Positions 1-9,526 of a stretch of 16,866 bases of DNA are shown here, piece after piece. Origin of the DNA: CAYUIS01 sp964444825 (GTDB lineage Bacteria > Chloroflexota > Anaerolineae > B4-G1); contig CAYUIS010000116.1 in the NCBI GenBank assembly GCA_964444825.1, positions 1 through 16,866 of the forward strand, in the 5' to 3' direction. How positions within the stretch are numbered: the stretch's first letter is position 1; every line of letters begins with the position of its first letter. The notes beneath the pieces were generated by a model. That model saw nothing but the letters and a program-made list of their open reading frames with translations. It searched no databases and was not told the origin of the DNA. Made by a program: the position numbers and the translations under genes.

Positions 1-28
1 AACAGGGGAACTACCGGTTGCTGCGCGG

Positions 29-58
29 TTGACAAACTCGCGGGCGACCGTGTATAAT
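29..58 (+). promoter_or_regulatory. Sigma-70-type promoter of the large secreted protein gene
   Basis: The sequence shows a perfect TTGACA (29-34) and a perfect TATAAT (53-58) separated by 18 bases. Transcription would start near 65, giving an untranslated leader of about 65-70 bases before the GTG start. It is the best promoter in the window, so the downstream secretion genes are probably transcribed at a substantial level without needing an activator. That last point is inference. Confidence 0.85.
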
Positions 59-133
59 GACGGGCGCTGTCCAAATGGGTCCTCTCGTGCGTATTCGGCA
101 AAAGGTCCCTCGCTCTAGTGTGAAGGGGTGCTT

Positions 134-2649
134 GTGAGATCCAAACTGAGCCGCTGGTTTAACCTGGTCGTGGCGTTGGCGGTGCTGTCAGCGCCGATGA
201 TAGTCTTGTCCGCAATGGTAACGGCGGCGCCCATCCCTGCTTCCAGGAGCGTGGCCCCTGTTGCCTCCGCTGCTGATCTGCCCTACGCAGGTGCCCTGCC
301 GGCGTGGGCTGTGCCATCGGGCCCATCCGGCCCGTCAGGCCCCCTTGAGCCGCGGGTCGCGCTGCCGCTCAAGCAGGATGTCTCCTCGCCGATGCGCGAG
401 ATGGCGCCGATACCGCCGGCGCGAGAGATGGGAGAGCGGGATACGCCGTTCTTGCCGCTGCCCAAAGCCCAGGAGTGGGGTGGTGATATTGCACACGGTG
501 ACCTTGATGTACTACAAGATTGGCTGGCCCCCAACGCTCTGCCGGTACCCATCGTCAGCTTTGAGGGGGTGGACAATCAAACGACCATCGCTCCCCCCGA
601 TACGGAGGGCGATATCGGCTACGACCCGGCCACCGGCACCCGCTACTATTTCCAATGGGTCAACCTGTGGTACGCGATCTGGGATGTGACCAACCCGGTC
701 AGCCCGACCAAGGTCTACCCGTCGGGCTCGGGTTTTGCCAACGGCAACACCCCCTGGCAGGGCTTTGGCGGCTACTGCGAGAACACCAACGATGGGGATC
801 CCGTCGTCCTGTTCGACCCGCTGGCCAAGCGCTGGCTTATGAGCCAGTTTGCCCTGCCCAACTATCCCAACGGTCCCTTCCTGGCCTGTATCGCGGTCTC
901 CCAAACGGCCGATCCTACTGGGGCCTGGTATCGTTATGCCTACGAATGGGTGGACGAGTTTGGCAATCCGGTGATGAACGACTATCCCAAGTTCGGCGTG
1001 TGGCCCGATGGCTATTATATGACGGTCAACCAGTTCCACGGATCCAGTCCAAATTGCGACGGGTCGTGGTGCGGCGCGGGTGTGGCGGCCTTTGAGCGGG
1101 ACCAGATGTTGCTGGGGCTGCCTGCGCGGGTGGTGGCCTTTGACCTCGCTGGGGTGAACATCAACTATGGCGGTATGCTGCCTGCTGACCTGGATGGTAG
1201 CCTGGAGCCCCTGGCCGGGGCACCCAACTATTTTGCCGAGTGGGACAATGGTTCCTTGTTTGGCCTTGGCCCTGACGATGCCGTGCGGGTGTGGGAGTTT
1301 CGCGTGGACTGGACCAACCCGCTCAGTTCCACCTTTGGGATCGACGGAAACCCCAATCTGGTCATCCCCACCGCGAACGTGGACCCGGGCGCCCTCGACG
1401 TACCTCAGCCTGGTACCTCCCAGACGCTGGACGTCATTGCCGACCGCCTGATGTACCATCTGGCCTACCGCAATTTCGGCAGTCATGAGGCCCTGGTCAC
1501 CAACCACACCGTCAGAAGCGGGGGCCGGGCCGGCATTCACTGGTTCGAGTTGCGCAAGAGCGGCGCGGGGTCGTGGGATCTGGCCCAGGAGGGGGTGTAT
1601 GCGCCGGGCGACGGCCACCATCGCTGGATGGCCAGCGTCGCGCAGGATCACGTCGGCAACATGGGGTTGGGGTTCAGCGTGTCGAGCAGCAGCCTCTACC
1701 CATCGATTCGCTACACAGGACGACTGGTCAGCGATCCACCGGGCACGATGCCACAGGGCGAGGGAGAGTTCGTCGCCGGTGGCGGCTCGCAGACCGGCGT
1801 CAACCGCTGGGGCGATTACAGCACGATGTCCATCGACCCGGTGGATGATTGTACCTTCTGGTACACGCAGGAATACTACCCTGTAAGCAGCCCCCGACTC
1901 TGGCACACCCGCATCGGCGCCTTCAGGTTCCCCAACTGCACGCTGGGGGAAACCGGTGTGCTGTCCGGCGTGGTCTATGATTCCGGCGGTACGCCGGAGG
2001 CGGCGCCCATCGTCGGTGCAAGCGTCCAGGCGAAGGGGGCGACGATCACGCGCACCGGTAGCACCGTGAGTGGCCCCGCGGGGGCGTACGCGATGCTGCT
2101 GATGAGCGACACCTATACGGTCACTGCTTCGGCCTACGGCTACGTCCCCGCGACGCTGGGCGGTGTCTCGGTGATCTCTGGCACCACCACCACGTTATCC
2201 ATCTCCCTCACGCAGGCCCCGGCCGTCGTCCTCTCCGGCACCGTTGCGGACGCCAACACCGGCTGGCCGCTGTACGCCAGGCTGGACGTCGTGCCGGAGG
2301 GCTATCCGGGCACAACGGTGTGGAACGATCCTGTGAGCGGCTGGTATAGCCTGACGTTGCCGGCCGGTGTCACACACACGATCGAGGCACACGCCTGGGT
2401 GGATGGCTACAAGGTCGCCTCCCGGGTTGTGCTGCCGCTGAGCGATCGTACCGAGGATTTCGACCTGGATGTGGACACAGGGCTCTGCAATGCCCCGGGA
2501 TACACGGCCACGTGTGTCCCTCTGGCCGGAGGTCTGGTGGTGGGTACCGTCAACGACGGCAACACCGGTGCGGCATTGGTGGATGCCAGCGTGATCAATG
2601 GCGACGGCTTTACGGCGACTGCCCAGAGTACCCCCGACGATCCGAACGT
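134..2649 (+). CDS. Large secreted mosaic protein, N-terminal part (broken by gap)
   Basis: This is the N-terminal part of an exported multidomain protein of unknown function. GTG at 134 is preferred because AAGGGG (123-128) lies 5 bases upstream; GTG at 128 is the alternative. Numbered from GTG 128, residues 1-34 form a signal peptide with a basic start, a hydrophobic core and an Ala-rich cleavage region. A Pro-rich linker follows, with a GPSGPSGP stretch near residue 64. Residues about 140-605 form one conserved beta-rich domain with blocks such as APPDTEGDIG, NDGDPVVLFDP, RWLMSQFALPN, MNDYPKFGVWPDGYYM and WGDYSTMSIDP. I recognise this as a widespread uncharacterised extracellular family but know no function. 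From about 612 come two carboxypeptidase-regulatory-like modules (GVVYDSGG, GTVADANTG) and the start of a third (GTVNDGNTG), which the gap cuts. The reading frame continues in the next pieces. Confidence 0.85.
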
Positions 2650-2749
2650 NNNNNNNNNNNNNNNNNNNNNNNNNNNNNNNNNNNNNNNNNNNNNNNNNNN
2701 NNNNNNNNNNNNNNNNNNNNNNNNNNNNNNNNNNNNNNNNNNNNNNNNN
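2650..2749. other. Assembly gap of 100 N
   Basis: This is a run of exactly 100 N, the usual placeholder for a gap of unknown size. It falls inside a carboxypeptidase-regulatory-like module. The codon phase before the gap (two bases of a partial codon) and after it (one base) requires a true length divisible by three if both sides belong to one gene, so 100 is unlikely to be the real length. Confidence 0.95.
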
Positions 2750-5221
2750 GCAGGATCGGGGTAGAGTGGAGCTGGGAGGTGGACGGCTCATCAGCGTCAC
2801 CATCGCCGGTGCTGAGACCAGCTTTGAGCCGGAGAATCGCATCACAAAACGCAGATCGACGGTCCGACCCGAGATCACCTTCACGGTCGAAGAGGTTCGA
2901 TCTCCGGCGGGCGGCGTCGAGGTATTGCTGCTCACGCCGGACGAGGAGAGCGGTGGCGACGTCAGTGTGATCTCGGCCACGCTGGCGGCCTTTGGCGACC
3001 TCAACGTCACCCTGTGGACGGACGTAGGGACGGGCGATCCCAGCGGAGCTGATCTAGCGCCCTACGACGTGGTTGTCGTGGGCAATGATCTGCTGTGGGG
3101 TGGGGGCGGTATGACGGCGGATGGCGTGGGCGATGGGCTGGCCGACTATATCGACGCTGGCGGCAAGGTCATCGACACACTCTTCGTCCACGACTATTTT
3201 GGCTGGGAGCTGGATGGGCGTTACATCACCGGGGGTTACGGGCCCTTTACCCAGGCATCGGCGGACAGGAGTGCGCTGCCCTACGAGCTGGGTACTGTGT
3301 ACGATCCCAGCCACCCGATTATGCATTCTGTGTCCGAGATTGTCGACAATCCAACCATCGGCATCAGCCATCAGGACCTTGGGCTGGCAGATGGCGCGAC
3401 CCGTCTGGCGGACTGGGATGATGGCGAGATCTTTGTGGCGTACAACGACTGCGTCGTGGGCATCAATCAGTTGTGGTACGATGGGGCGAACTGGACGGGC
3501 GACGTGCCGGAACTGATGCACAATGCCATTCTCTACCTGGCCGGCGTGGACGTCGAGTGGCTGACAGCAGATCCGATCAGTGGTACCCTACACGCCGGCG
3601 GGGAACAGGTGGTGGACGTGGCCTTGGACGCAGGCGTGGGGGCGGTGACCCAGCCCGGTCACTACCGGGCGATGCTGAACTTGACCAGCGATACACCCTA
3701 TGGTCAGTCCGGGGTGCCGGTGACGATGACGGTGCTGCCGTCTTCGGAGTACGGCTGGGTGAGGGGCGTCGTCAACAGCCTGGGCCACTGTGACGTCAAC
3801 CCGGCAACGCTGGGGGAAACGACCGTGATCCTCGAAAGCGAGGCCGACTCGAGCTACACGGACACGGCGCTCACGGCACCCGATGGCAGCTTTGCCTGGT
3901 ATCTGAACCAGGCCCTGAGCCCTCTGACCGTGACCGTCTCGCACTCGGGCCACGAAACCGGCCAGGCGGTCGGTGTGGCGATCACTCCCGGGCAGACGAC
4001 GACGGTGGACTTTTACCTGCGGTGGCTGCAACCGTGCATCGGCGTGGAACCCAGCGGTTTCCGAGTTCCCTTGGCTGGACTGGGCTTGAGCCGTACGCTG
4101 CCGCTGACCCTCACAAATCAGGGGGCGGAGGTGCTAGAATTCGAGCTTCGGGAGTCGAGCGGGGGTTTTGTCCCGGCGGCGCCATCCACGAGGGGCGGTC
4201 CTGACCGCTTCGGCTACACCTTCTGGGACTCGGACGAGTTGGATGGTCCCGCGTATGAGTGGGTGGATATCACCGGCACAGGCACGGCCGTGTTTCTGGA
4301 TGACGACGAATTCGACGGCCCGTTTCCCATTGGGTTTGTTTTTCCTTTCTATGGGGCCGACTTTTCCCAGTTCTATGTCAGCAGCAACGGGTGGTTGTCC
4401 TTCGATACGCCGTTCAGCAGTGGTATTTACAACGATTGTCCCATCGTCGACAGTCTGACGCCCAACAACATCGTCGCCATGATGTGGGATGACCTCGACC
4501 CAGGGGAGAACGGCGATGTGGTGTACTACCAGACATTTTCCCAGTGTCCCTATGGGGAGGGTTCGTGCCTGGTGGTGTTGTACGAGAACTACCATCACTG
4601 GAATTCGCCACCCCCGTTGCCCGTCGCTGGCACCTGGCAAGCCATCCTCTTTGATAGCGGCAGCATCCTGCTCCAGTTCGCCGATGTGGGCGACCTGGCG
4701 GGCTTACGCTCGACCACCGGCATCGAGAATGGCGCAGGAGACGACGGCCTGACCTATCCCGACGACGCGAGCTGCGATACCGCCAACTCGCTCACCGACA
4801 CCCTGGCGATTTGCTTTTCCTATCCGGGTGAGGACCCCAGTTGTGCGCCGTCGGAAGTGGCCTGGCTGTCTGAGAATCCTGTCAGCGGAACGCTGGGCGC
4901 CGACGGCGGGCAGGTCGTCGTAGACATAGTCGTCGACTCGTCGCATGTCACACAGACCGGCAAGTACTATGGCATGCTGAACGTCGTCAGTAATGACCCG
5001 CTAAATGATCGGGTCAGCATCTCGGTGACGATGAGCATAACTAGAGGTCCAGACTACCACCTGAGGGTGGCGACGATCGGCTCGGGTGCGGGGATGGTGA
5101 CGCCCAGCGTAGGGATACACACCTACGCCGCGGGCGCGACGGTCTGGCTGACGGCTTCAGCCGGTACGTCCTCAACGTTCGAGGGTTGGAGCGGGGCGGC
5201 GACCGGTCTGACCAACCCCAT
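2750..5221 (+). CDS. Large secreted mosaic protein, middle part (both ends in gaps)
   Basis: This piece is open from gap to gap, in the phase with codons starting at 2751. Modules in order: a poorly matched ASH-like strand segment (about 2766-2890); a ThuA/class I glutamine-amidotransferase-like alpha/beta fold (about 2917-3545, containing YDVVVVGNDLLWGG and ADYIDAGGKVID); a beta-sandwich beginning WLTADPISGTL (about 3556-3740); a carboxypeptidase-regulatory-like module (about 3755-4020); an ASH-like segment (about 4035-4150); and a nidogen-like beta domain (about 4200-4830, with the hallmark FPFYG, SSNGWLSF and NNIVAMMWDDLDP strings). A second WLSENPVSGTL module follows (about 4855-5035), then an InlB/Listeria-Bacteroides-type repeat (GAGMVTPSVGIHTYAAGA, FEGWSGAATGLTNP) that runs into the next gap. 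No catalytic Cys-His-Glu triad is evident in the amidotransferase-like fold, so it may be structural. It most likely continues the preceding piece, and its function is unknown. Confidence 0.8.
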
Positions 5222-5321
5222 NNNNNNNNNNNNNNNNNNNNNNNNNNNNNNNNNNNNNNNNNNNNNNNNNNNNNNNNNNNNNNNNNNNNNNNNNNNNNNN
5301 NNNNNNNNNNNNNNNNNNNNN
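5222..5321. other. Assembly gap of 100 N
   Basis: This second run of exactly 100 N falls within the InlB-type repeat, directly after the conserved TNP. The post-gap residues AKAVTV match the last strand of such a repeat, so the missing piece may be only a handful of codons, or one or more whole repeats. As with the first gap, one continuous gene requires a true length divisible by three. Confidence 0.95.
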
Positions 5322-5451
5322 GGCGAAGGCGGTCACCGTCGGAGTGAGGGCAAGGTCCTACTTGCCTGTGGTGATGCGGGGTTTTTCGCACAGCGGCTCT
5401 GCTGTCCTCCCGGTTGGGGCTGAGCCGTTTCGTGCGGAATGGAGCGAGTGA
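5322..5451 (+). CDS. Large secreted mosaic protein, C-terminal tail with YLPVVMR
   Basis: The frame starting at 5323 reads AKAVTVGVRARSYLPVVMRG followed by about 22 more residues and TGA at 5449-5451. AKAVTV completes the InlB-type repeat cut by the gap. RSYLPVVMRG closely resembles the very C-terminus of the next gene's product (VYLPAILRG). The competing frame, which ends at 5423, gives a Cys- and Gly-rich peptide with no such match and is probably wrong. The stop overlaps the start region of the carboxypeptidase gene: ATG 5439 lies upstream of it, and GTG 5448 forms a GTGA overlap. This is expected for translational coupling. The assignment to the same gene as the two preceding pieces is inference from module continuity. 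Confidence 0.65.
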
Positions 5452-7259
5452 ACGACTTGCCTCTGGGGAAGCTCAACCAGAATCGAGCCCGGGCGGTTAT
5501 ACTCCTTGTCCTGCTTGTGCTGGGTCGGACTGCCGTCAGGGTAGCGCCTGTAGAGGCGTCCTTGCCTCCATCACGTTTGTCACGGCAGGACTCGCTCCTT
5601 CCCGATCCGCCCGAACGGGTCGTGATCCGGCTATACGTCAACGATCGTGACCATCTCGATGCGGTGGCCGGGCAGTTGGACATCTGGGAAACGTTTCCCG
5701 AGGACAAGTATGTCATCGCGGCCGTGACCCCGGCCCAGGTTCGCTGGCTAAGAGGCCAGGGCTACCGCCTGGAGATCGACTTGGGAAAGATGGCGCTTCT
5801 GAGCGTCACGGCGTCGCTCGATCCCCGCTACTACTACTTTGATAACTACACTACGAACGGTAACGGGCGGTATGTGGTCGATTTCCTCCAAGACATCAAC
5901 GCCGCCTACCCTGATCTGACCGAGTTGATCGATATCGGCGATACCTGGGAGAGCGATCATGGTGGGCATCACCGCGACATCTGGGTGTTACGGCTCACGA
6001 ACGAGGACCCGGTCCACGGCCCTATTGAGGACAAGCCCGCCTTTTTCCTCTTTGCAACGATCCACGCCCGCGAGGTTGCCGTGACGGAACTGGCGATCCG
6101 CTACATCAAGTACTTGACCGAGGGCTACGATGGCGAAGGGGGCTATGCTCAGGACCCTGACGTCACCTGGCTGGTAAATCACCACGTGGCCTATGTCCTC
6201 GTCATGCAGAACCCCGACGGACATTGGAGGAACGAGGAGGACACTGGCTCCTATCGCCGCAAGAACCTGGATTCGGATGATGGCTGTTCTGTGTCGTCCT
6301 TGTGGGGCGTTGATCTGAACCGCAATCACAGCTTTCTGTGGGGCTGCTGCGGTGGATCCAGTGGCAGTCCTTGCGACGAAACCTACCGAGGTCCCGCGCG
6401 GGGCTCGGAGCCGGAGACTCAGGCGTTCGAGAGTTACTTTGCCACGGTGATGCGCGATCAGAATGGGCCTAACGGTGACGACGAAATCCCGCCAATGGCG
6501 CCGATCACCACGACGGGACTATTCATCAGCATGCACACATATGGGGACCTCATTCTGTGGCCGTGGGGCTTTGACGACTATGGCGACTCGCCCAACTACA
6601 ACCAACTGCGCACCATCGGGCGCAAGTTCGCCTATTACACCGGCTACAATCCCAGCGCGACGATATGGTACACTGTGGACGGCGCTGCCGACGACTGGAC
6701 CTACGGCAAGTTTGGCATCCCGTCCTATACCTTTGAGGTTGGCCCTGAGGGCGGAAGTTGCTCTGGCTTCTTTCCGCCCTATGGCTGTATCGACGGCATT
6801 GATGGTATGGGCCGAGACTTTTGGGCCGAGAACCTGCCCGCCTTTCTGTTCGCTCACAAGATCGCCCGCACGCCCTATGTGACATCCTATGGTCCCGATG
6901 CCCAGGACCTGGAGATAACGTCAGATAAGGCCCTCGGTAGTTTCCCGGTGAATCTGGCAGCGGTAGTGGCTGACCATCGTTACCCCGGCGATCCATTGCG
7001 GCCCATCGCCGGGGCCGAGTACTTTATCGACGCGCCGGGGCAGGATGGGTCCGGCATCCCGATGGAGCCTATGGACGGCGCCTGGGGAGGTCTGAGCGAG
7101 GTGGTGACGGCCACGGTGCAAACGGGAAGCCTGGGTTTAAGTCAGCACATCCTCCTGGTTCACGGTCAGAACGACCTGGGTGATTGGGGACCGTTCACGG
7201 CGGTTTTTGTGCAGATCGAGGTGTACGATGTCTATCTGCCGGCCATCCTGCGCGGATGA
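5439..7259 (+). CDS. Secreted M14 zinc carboxypeptidase
   Basis: The product (606 aa) should remove C-terminal residues from peptides outside the cell. Residues 1-40 form a signal peptide. About 58-115 resemble a propeptide. The M14 catalytic domain spans about 130-475. All key residues are visible: zinc ligands His209 and Glu212 in HARE, third ligand His366 in SMHTYGD, catalytic Glu433 in YTFEVG, and substrate-carboxylate Asn294-Arg295 in VDLNRN. NPDGH and ADDWTYGKFGIPSYTFE also fit the carboxypeptidase T-like branch of the family. Residues 480-590 form a beta-rich extension, and the protein ends in VYLPAILRG, matching the YLPVVMR tail of the overlapping upstream gene. ATG 5439 is used; GTG 5448, which overlaps the upstream TGA, is an alternative. 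The exact side-chain preference cannot be told. It is probably co-transcribed with the upstream gene. Confidence 0.92.
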   Translation: MERVNDLPLGKLNQNRARAVILLVLLVLGRTAVRVAPVEASLPPSRLSRQDSLLPDPPERVVIRLYVNDRDHLDAVAGQLDIWETFPEDKYVIAAVTPAQVRWLRGQGYRLEIDLGKMALLSVTASLDPRYYYFDNYTTNGNGRYVVDFLQDINAAYPDLTELIDIGDTWESDHGGHHRDIWVLRLTNEDPVHGPIEDKPAFFLFATIHAREVAVTELAIRYIKYLTEGYDGEGGYAQDPDVTWLVNHHVAYVLVMQNPDGHWRNEEDTGSYRRKNLDSDDGCSVSSLWGVDLNRNHSFLWGCCGGSSGSPCDETYRGPARGSEPETQAFESYFATVMRDQNGPNGDDEIPPMAPITTTGLFISMHTYGDLILWPWGFDDYGDSPNYNQLRTIGRKFAYYTGYNPSATIWYTVDGAADDWTYGKFGIPSYTFEVGPEGGSCSGFFPPYGCIDGIDGMGRDFWAENLPAFLFAHKIARTPYVTSYGPDAQDLEITSDKALGSFPVNLAAVVADHRYPGDPLRPIAGAEYFIDAPGQDGSGIPMEPMDGAWGGLSEVVTATVQTGSLGLSQHILLVHGQNDLGDWGPFTAVFVQIEVYDVYLPAILRG

Positions 7260-7389
7260 CGTATCGTGTGTTTCCCCCAGCCGCAATCGTCAAGATTCGG
7301 GACGCGCTATCGCTTGCAAGAACTTCCCTTTTCGTGTACTATTCGATCAACTCCGTCTTGTGTGATATTCTCAGAGCGGTGAGGAGCCT
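7260..7389. other. Intergenic region before the CoA synthetase gene
   Basis: These 130 bases separate the secretion genes from the metabolic block. I see no clear hairpin terminator after the carboxypeptidase stop. A moderate promoter candidate lies at 7314-7342. GAGGAG at 7381-7386 is the ribosome-binding site of the next gene, with an unusually short 3-base spacer to ATG 7390. Confidence 0.6.
7314..7342 (+). promoter_or_regulatory. Candidate promoter of the CoA synthetase gene
   Basis: TTGCAA (7314-7319) and TACTAT (7337-7342), each 4 of 6 to consensus, are separated by 17 bases. Transcription would start near 7349, about 40 bases before ATG 7390. The match is only moderate. Confidence 0.4.
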
Positions 7390-9480
7390 ATGCTAGAATC
7401 GTTCTTTAGTCCCCAGTCCGTTGCTGTCGTGGGTGCTTCCCGAGATCCCGAGAAGCTGGGCTACGCGGTGTTATCCAATCTCAAGGATGGCGGGTATTTG
7501 GGAAAGTTATATCCGGTCAATCCCAAGGCCGACGAGATCCTGGACCTGACCGCCTATCCGTCGGTGTTGGATATCCCTGATCCAGTTGATTTGGCTGTAA
7601 TCGTCATCCCCTACAAGTTTGTGCCTGCCGTGTTGGAGCAGTGTGGACAGAAGGGGGTCTCTGCCGTCGTGGTCATCAGTGCTGGCTTTCGGGAGGCCGG
7701 GCGCGAGGGGCTGGAACGGGAGCGTGAGCTGATCGACATTGCCAAGAACTATGGTATCCGCCTCATCGGGCCCAACTGTCTGGGTGTGATCGACACCGCT
7801 ACGCCCCTCAACGCCTCGTTTGCCGCTGGGATGCCGCCCAGTGGTCCCATTGCCTTTATGTCCCAATCGGGCGCTCTGGGTACAGCCGTGCTCGACATCG
7901 CGATGGCGGGCCGCATTGGCTTTTCCAAGTTCGTCAGCCTTGGGAACAAGGCCGACGTGAGCGAGATCGACCTGCTGGAGGCGTGGGGGGATGATGTCGA
8001 CTCGGACGTCATCCTCATCTACGTCGAAGGAGTACCGGATGGGCAAAAGTTCATCGAGGTCGCCCGGCAGGTCACGCGTCATAAGCCTGTGGTCGCGATC
8101 AAGTCCGGCGTCACCGCCTCGGGGTCGCGGGCCGTATCGTCGCACACGGGTAGCTTGGCCGGGTCTGAGGCCGCCTATAAGGCAGCCTTTCGCCAGGCGG
8201 GTGTCATCCGGGCAGCCTCAATGGAGGCGGTCTTTGACTATGCTCGCGCCTTTGCCTACCAACCTCTATTGCAGGGCGACCGGATCGGCATCGTCACCAA
8301 TGCCGGTGGACCCGGTATCCTGGCTACGGACGCGCTGGAGCACGCAGGGTTAGAGATTCCCCGCCTGAGCTCCGAGACGGTGGAGGCGCTGACCGATTAT
8401 TTGCCTGGCGCGGCCAGCGCTGCCAACCCGGTAGACGTACTGGGGGATGCCCTGGCCGACCGGTATCAGCACGCTGTCCGTTTGGTCCTAAACGATCCAA
8501 ACGTAGATGGACTGATCGTGGTCGTCACCCCACAGGCGATGACAGAGATCAAGGAGACAGCCCACGCCGTGGGGCAGATGTCCCAGGAGTCTGATAAAAC
8601 GGTCCTGGCCTGCTTTATGGGGGAGGCGCGTATCGCGGCCGGGATAGACGTATTATGGCAATACGGCGTGCCCAACTATCCCTTTCCTGAGCGAGCCGCG
8701 GCGGCGCTGGCGGCGATGAGCACCTATCGGCAGGAGCGGGACCGCCCCATCTTTGAGGTCGAACCGTGTGAGGCCTGTATTCCCCGGGTGCGTGAGCTGT
8801 TCGATCAGGTGCGGTCGGAGGGACGCGTCTCTATCGGCGATGCCGAGGCCCGCACCGTTCTGGAGTCGTACGGGTTCACGATTCCCAAGTCCCATTTGGC
8901 CGAGACGCCCGAGGAAGCGGTCGAGTTCGCGGACGAGATCGGCTATCCCGTCGTACTCAAACTGGCGTCGCCCGATATCCTCCACAAGACTGACGTGGGC
9001 GGCGTCAAGCTCAACCTCCAATCGCCCGATGGCGTACGAGATGCCTTTGACCTGATCGTATACCGGGCGGGGCGCTACGTACCGGGCGCCCTCATCTGGG
9101 GCTGCCTGGTGCAGCAGATGGTGCCGGTTGGTCGGGAGGTGCTGTTGGGAATGAGTCGTGATCCCCAGTTTGGGCCGCTGGTCGCCTTTGGCCTGGGCGG
9201 GATCTATGTGGAGGCGTTGAAGGATGTCTCATTTCGCGTTGCCCCTTTCAGCCGCCAGGAGGCGGATGAGATGATCCGAGAGATTCGGTCCTATGCGCTC
9301 CTGGAGGGCGTCCGGGGTGAGCCTCCGGCCGACCACGAGGCTATGGTTGACGCGCTGCTGCGGATCAGCCAGTTGGTCACCGATTTCCCCGAGATCGTGG
9401 AATTGGACATCAATCCACTGATGGTTTTCGAAGAGGGGCGCGGGGCGATGGCGATCGATATGCGCTTGGTGCTCCACTAG
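7390..9480 (+). CDS. ADP-forming acyl/acetyl-CoA synthetase, fused alpha-beta
   Basis: The enzyme (696 aa) interconverts acyl-CoA, ADP and phosphate with the acid, CoA and ATP. In fermenters it usually makes acetate and ATP from acetyl-CoA. Residues 5-130 are the CoA-binding Rossmann domain (SVAVVGASRDPEKLGY). About 150-440 hold the two succinyl-CoA ligase-like domains, with GPNCLG at 127-132 and the phosphorylatable His252 in SSHTGS. About 475-695 are the beta part, an ATP-grasp domain. It carries SPDILHKTDVGG, whose His532 corresponds to the second phosphate-relay histidine described for archaeal ADP-forming enzymes. The alpha-beta order and length are usual for the fused bacterial form. 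GAGGAG lies just upstream with a 3-base spacer. Substrate range cannot be read from sequence; acetyl, propionyl or branched acyl-CoA are possible, and a protein acetyltransferase is unlikely because no GNAT domain is present. Confidence 0.9.
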   Translation: MLESFFSPQSVAVVGASRDPEKLGYAVLSNLKDGGYLGKLYPVNPKADEILDLTAYPSVLDIPDPVDLAVIVIPYKFVPAVLEQCGQKGVSAVVVISAGFREAGREGLERERELIDIAKNYGIRLIGPNCLGVIDTATPLNASFAAGMPPSGPIAFMSQSGALGTAVLDIAMAGRIGFSKFVSLGNKADVSEIDLLEAWGDDVDSDVILIYVEGVPDGQKFIEVARQVTRHKPVVAIKSGVTASGSRAVSSHTGSLAGSEAAYKAAFRQAGVIRAASMEAVFDYARAFAYQPLLQGDRIGIVTNAGGPGILATDALEHAGLEIPRLSSETVEALTDYLPGAASAANPVDVLGDALADRYQHAVRLVLNDPNVDGLIVVVTPQAMTEIKETAHAVGQMSQESDKTVLACFMGEARIAAGIDVLWQYGVPNYPFPERAAAALAAMSTYRQERDRPIFEVEPCEACIPRVRELFDQVRSEGRVSIGDAEARTVLESYGFTIPKSHLAETPEEAVEFADEIGYPVVLKLASPDILHKTDVGGVKLNLQSPDGVRDAFDLIVYRAGRYVPGALIWGCLVQQMVPVGREVLLGMSRDPQFGPLVAFGLGGIYVEALKDVSFRVAPFSRQEADEMIREIRSYALLEGVRGEPPADHEAMVDALLRISQLVTDFPEIVELDINPLMVFEEGRGAMAIDMRLVLH

Positions 9481-9526
9481 GCGCGGGAACTTGTACCAGA
9501 AGATATGGATCAATAAGGAGAGAATC

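Noticed and set aside
318..350. GPSGPSGP run as a collagen-like domain
   Set aside because: It is only two to three units long and lies in a Pro-rich linker, too short for a collagen-type helix.
512..1906. Long open frame (464 codons) on the minus strand
   Set aside because: It lies wholly antisense to the conserved extracellular domain, has low-complexity His/Arg/Val-rich composition typical of the complement of GC-rich genes, and shows no recognisable domain.
5322..5423. Frame after the second gap ending at 5423
   Set aside because: It gives a Cys- and Gly-rich peptide unlike any neighbour, while the frame starting at 5323 completes the InlB-type repeat and carries the YLP tail.
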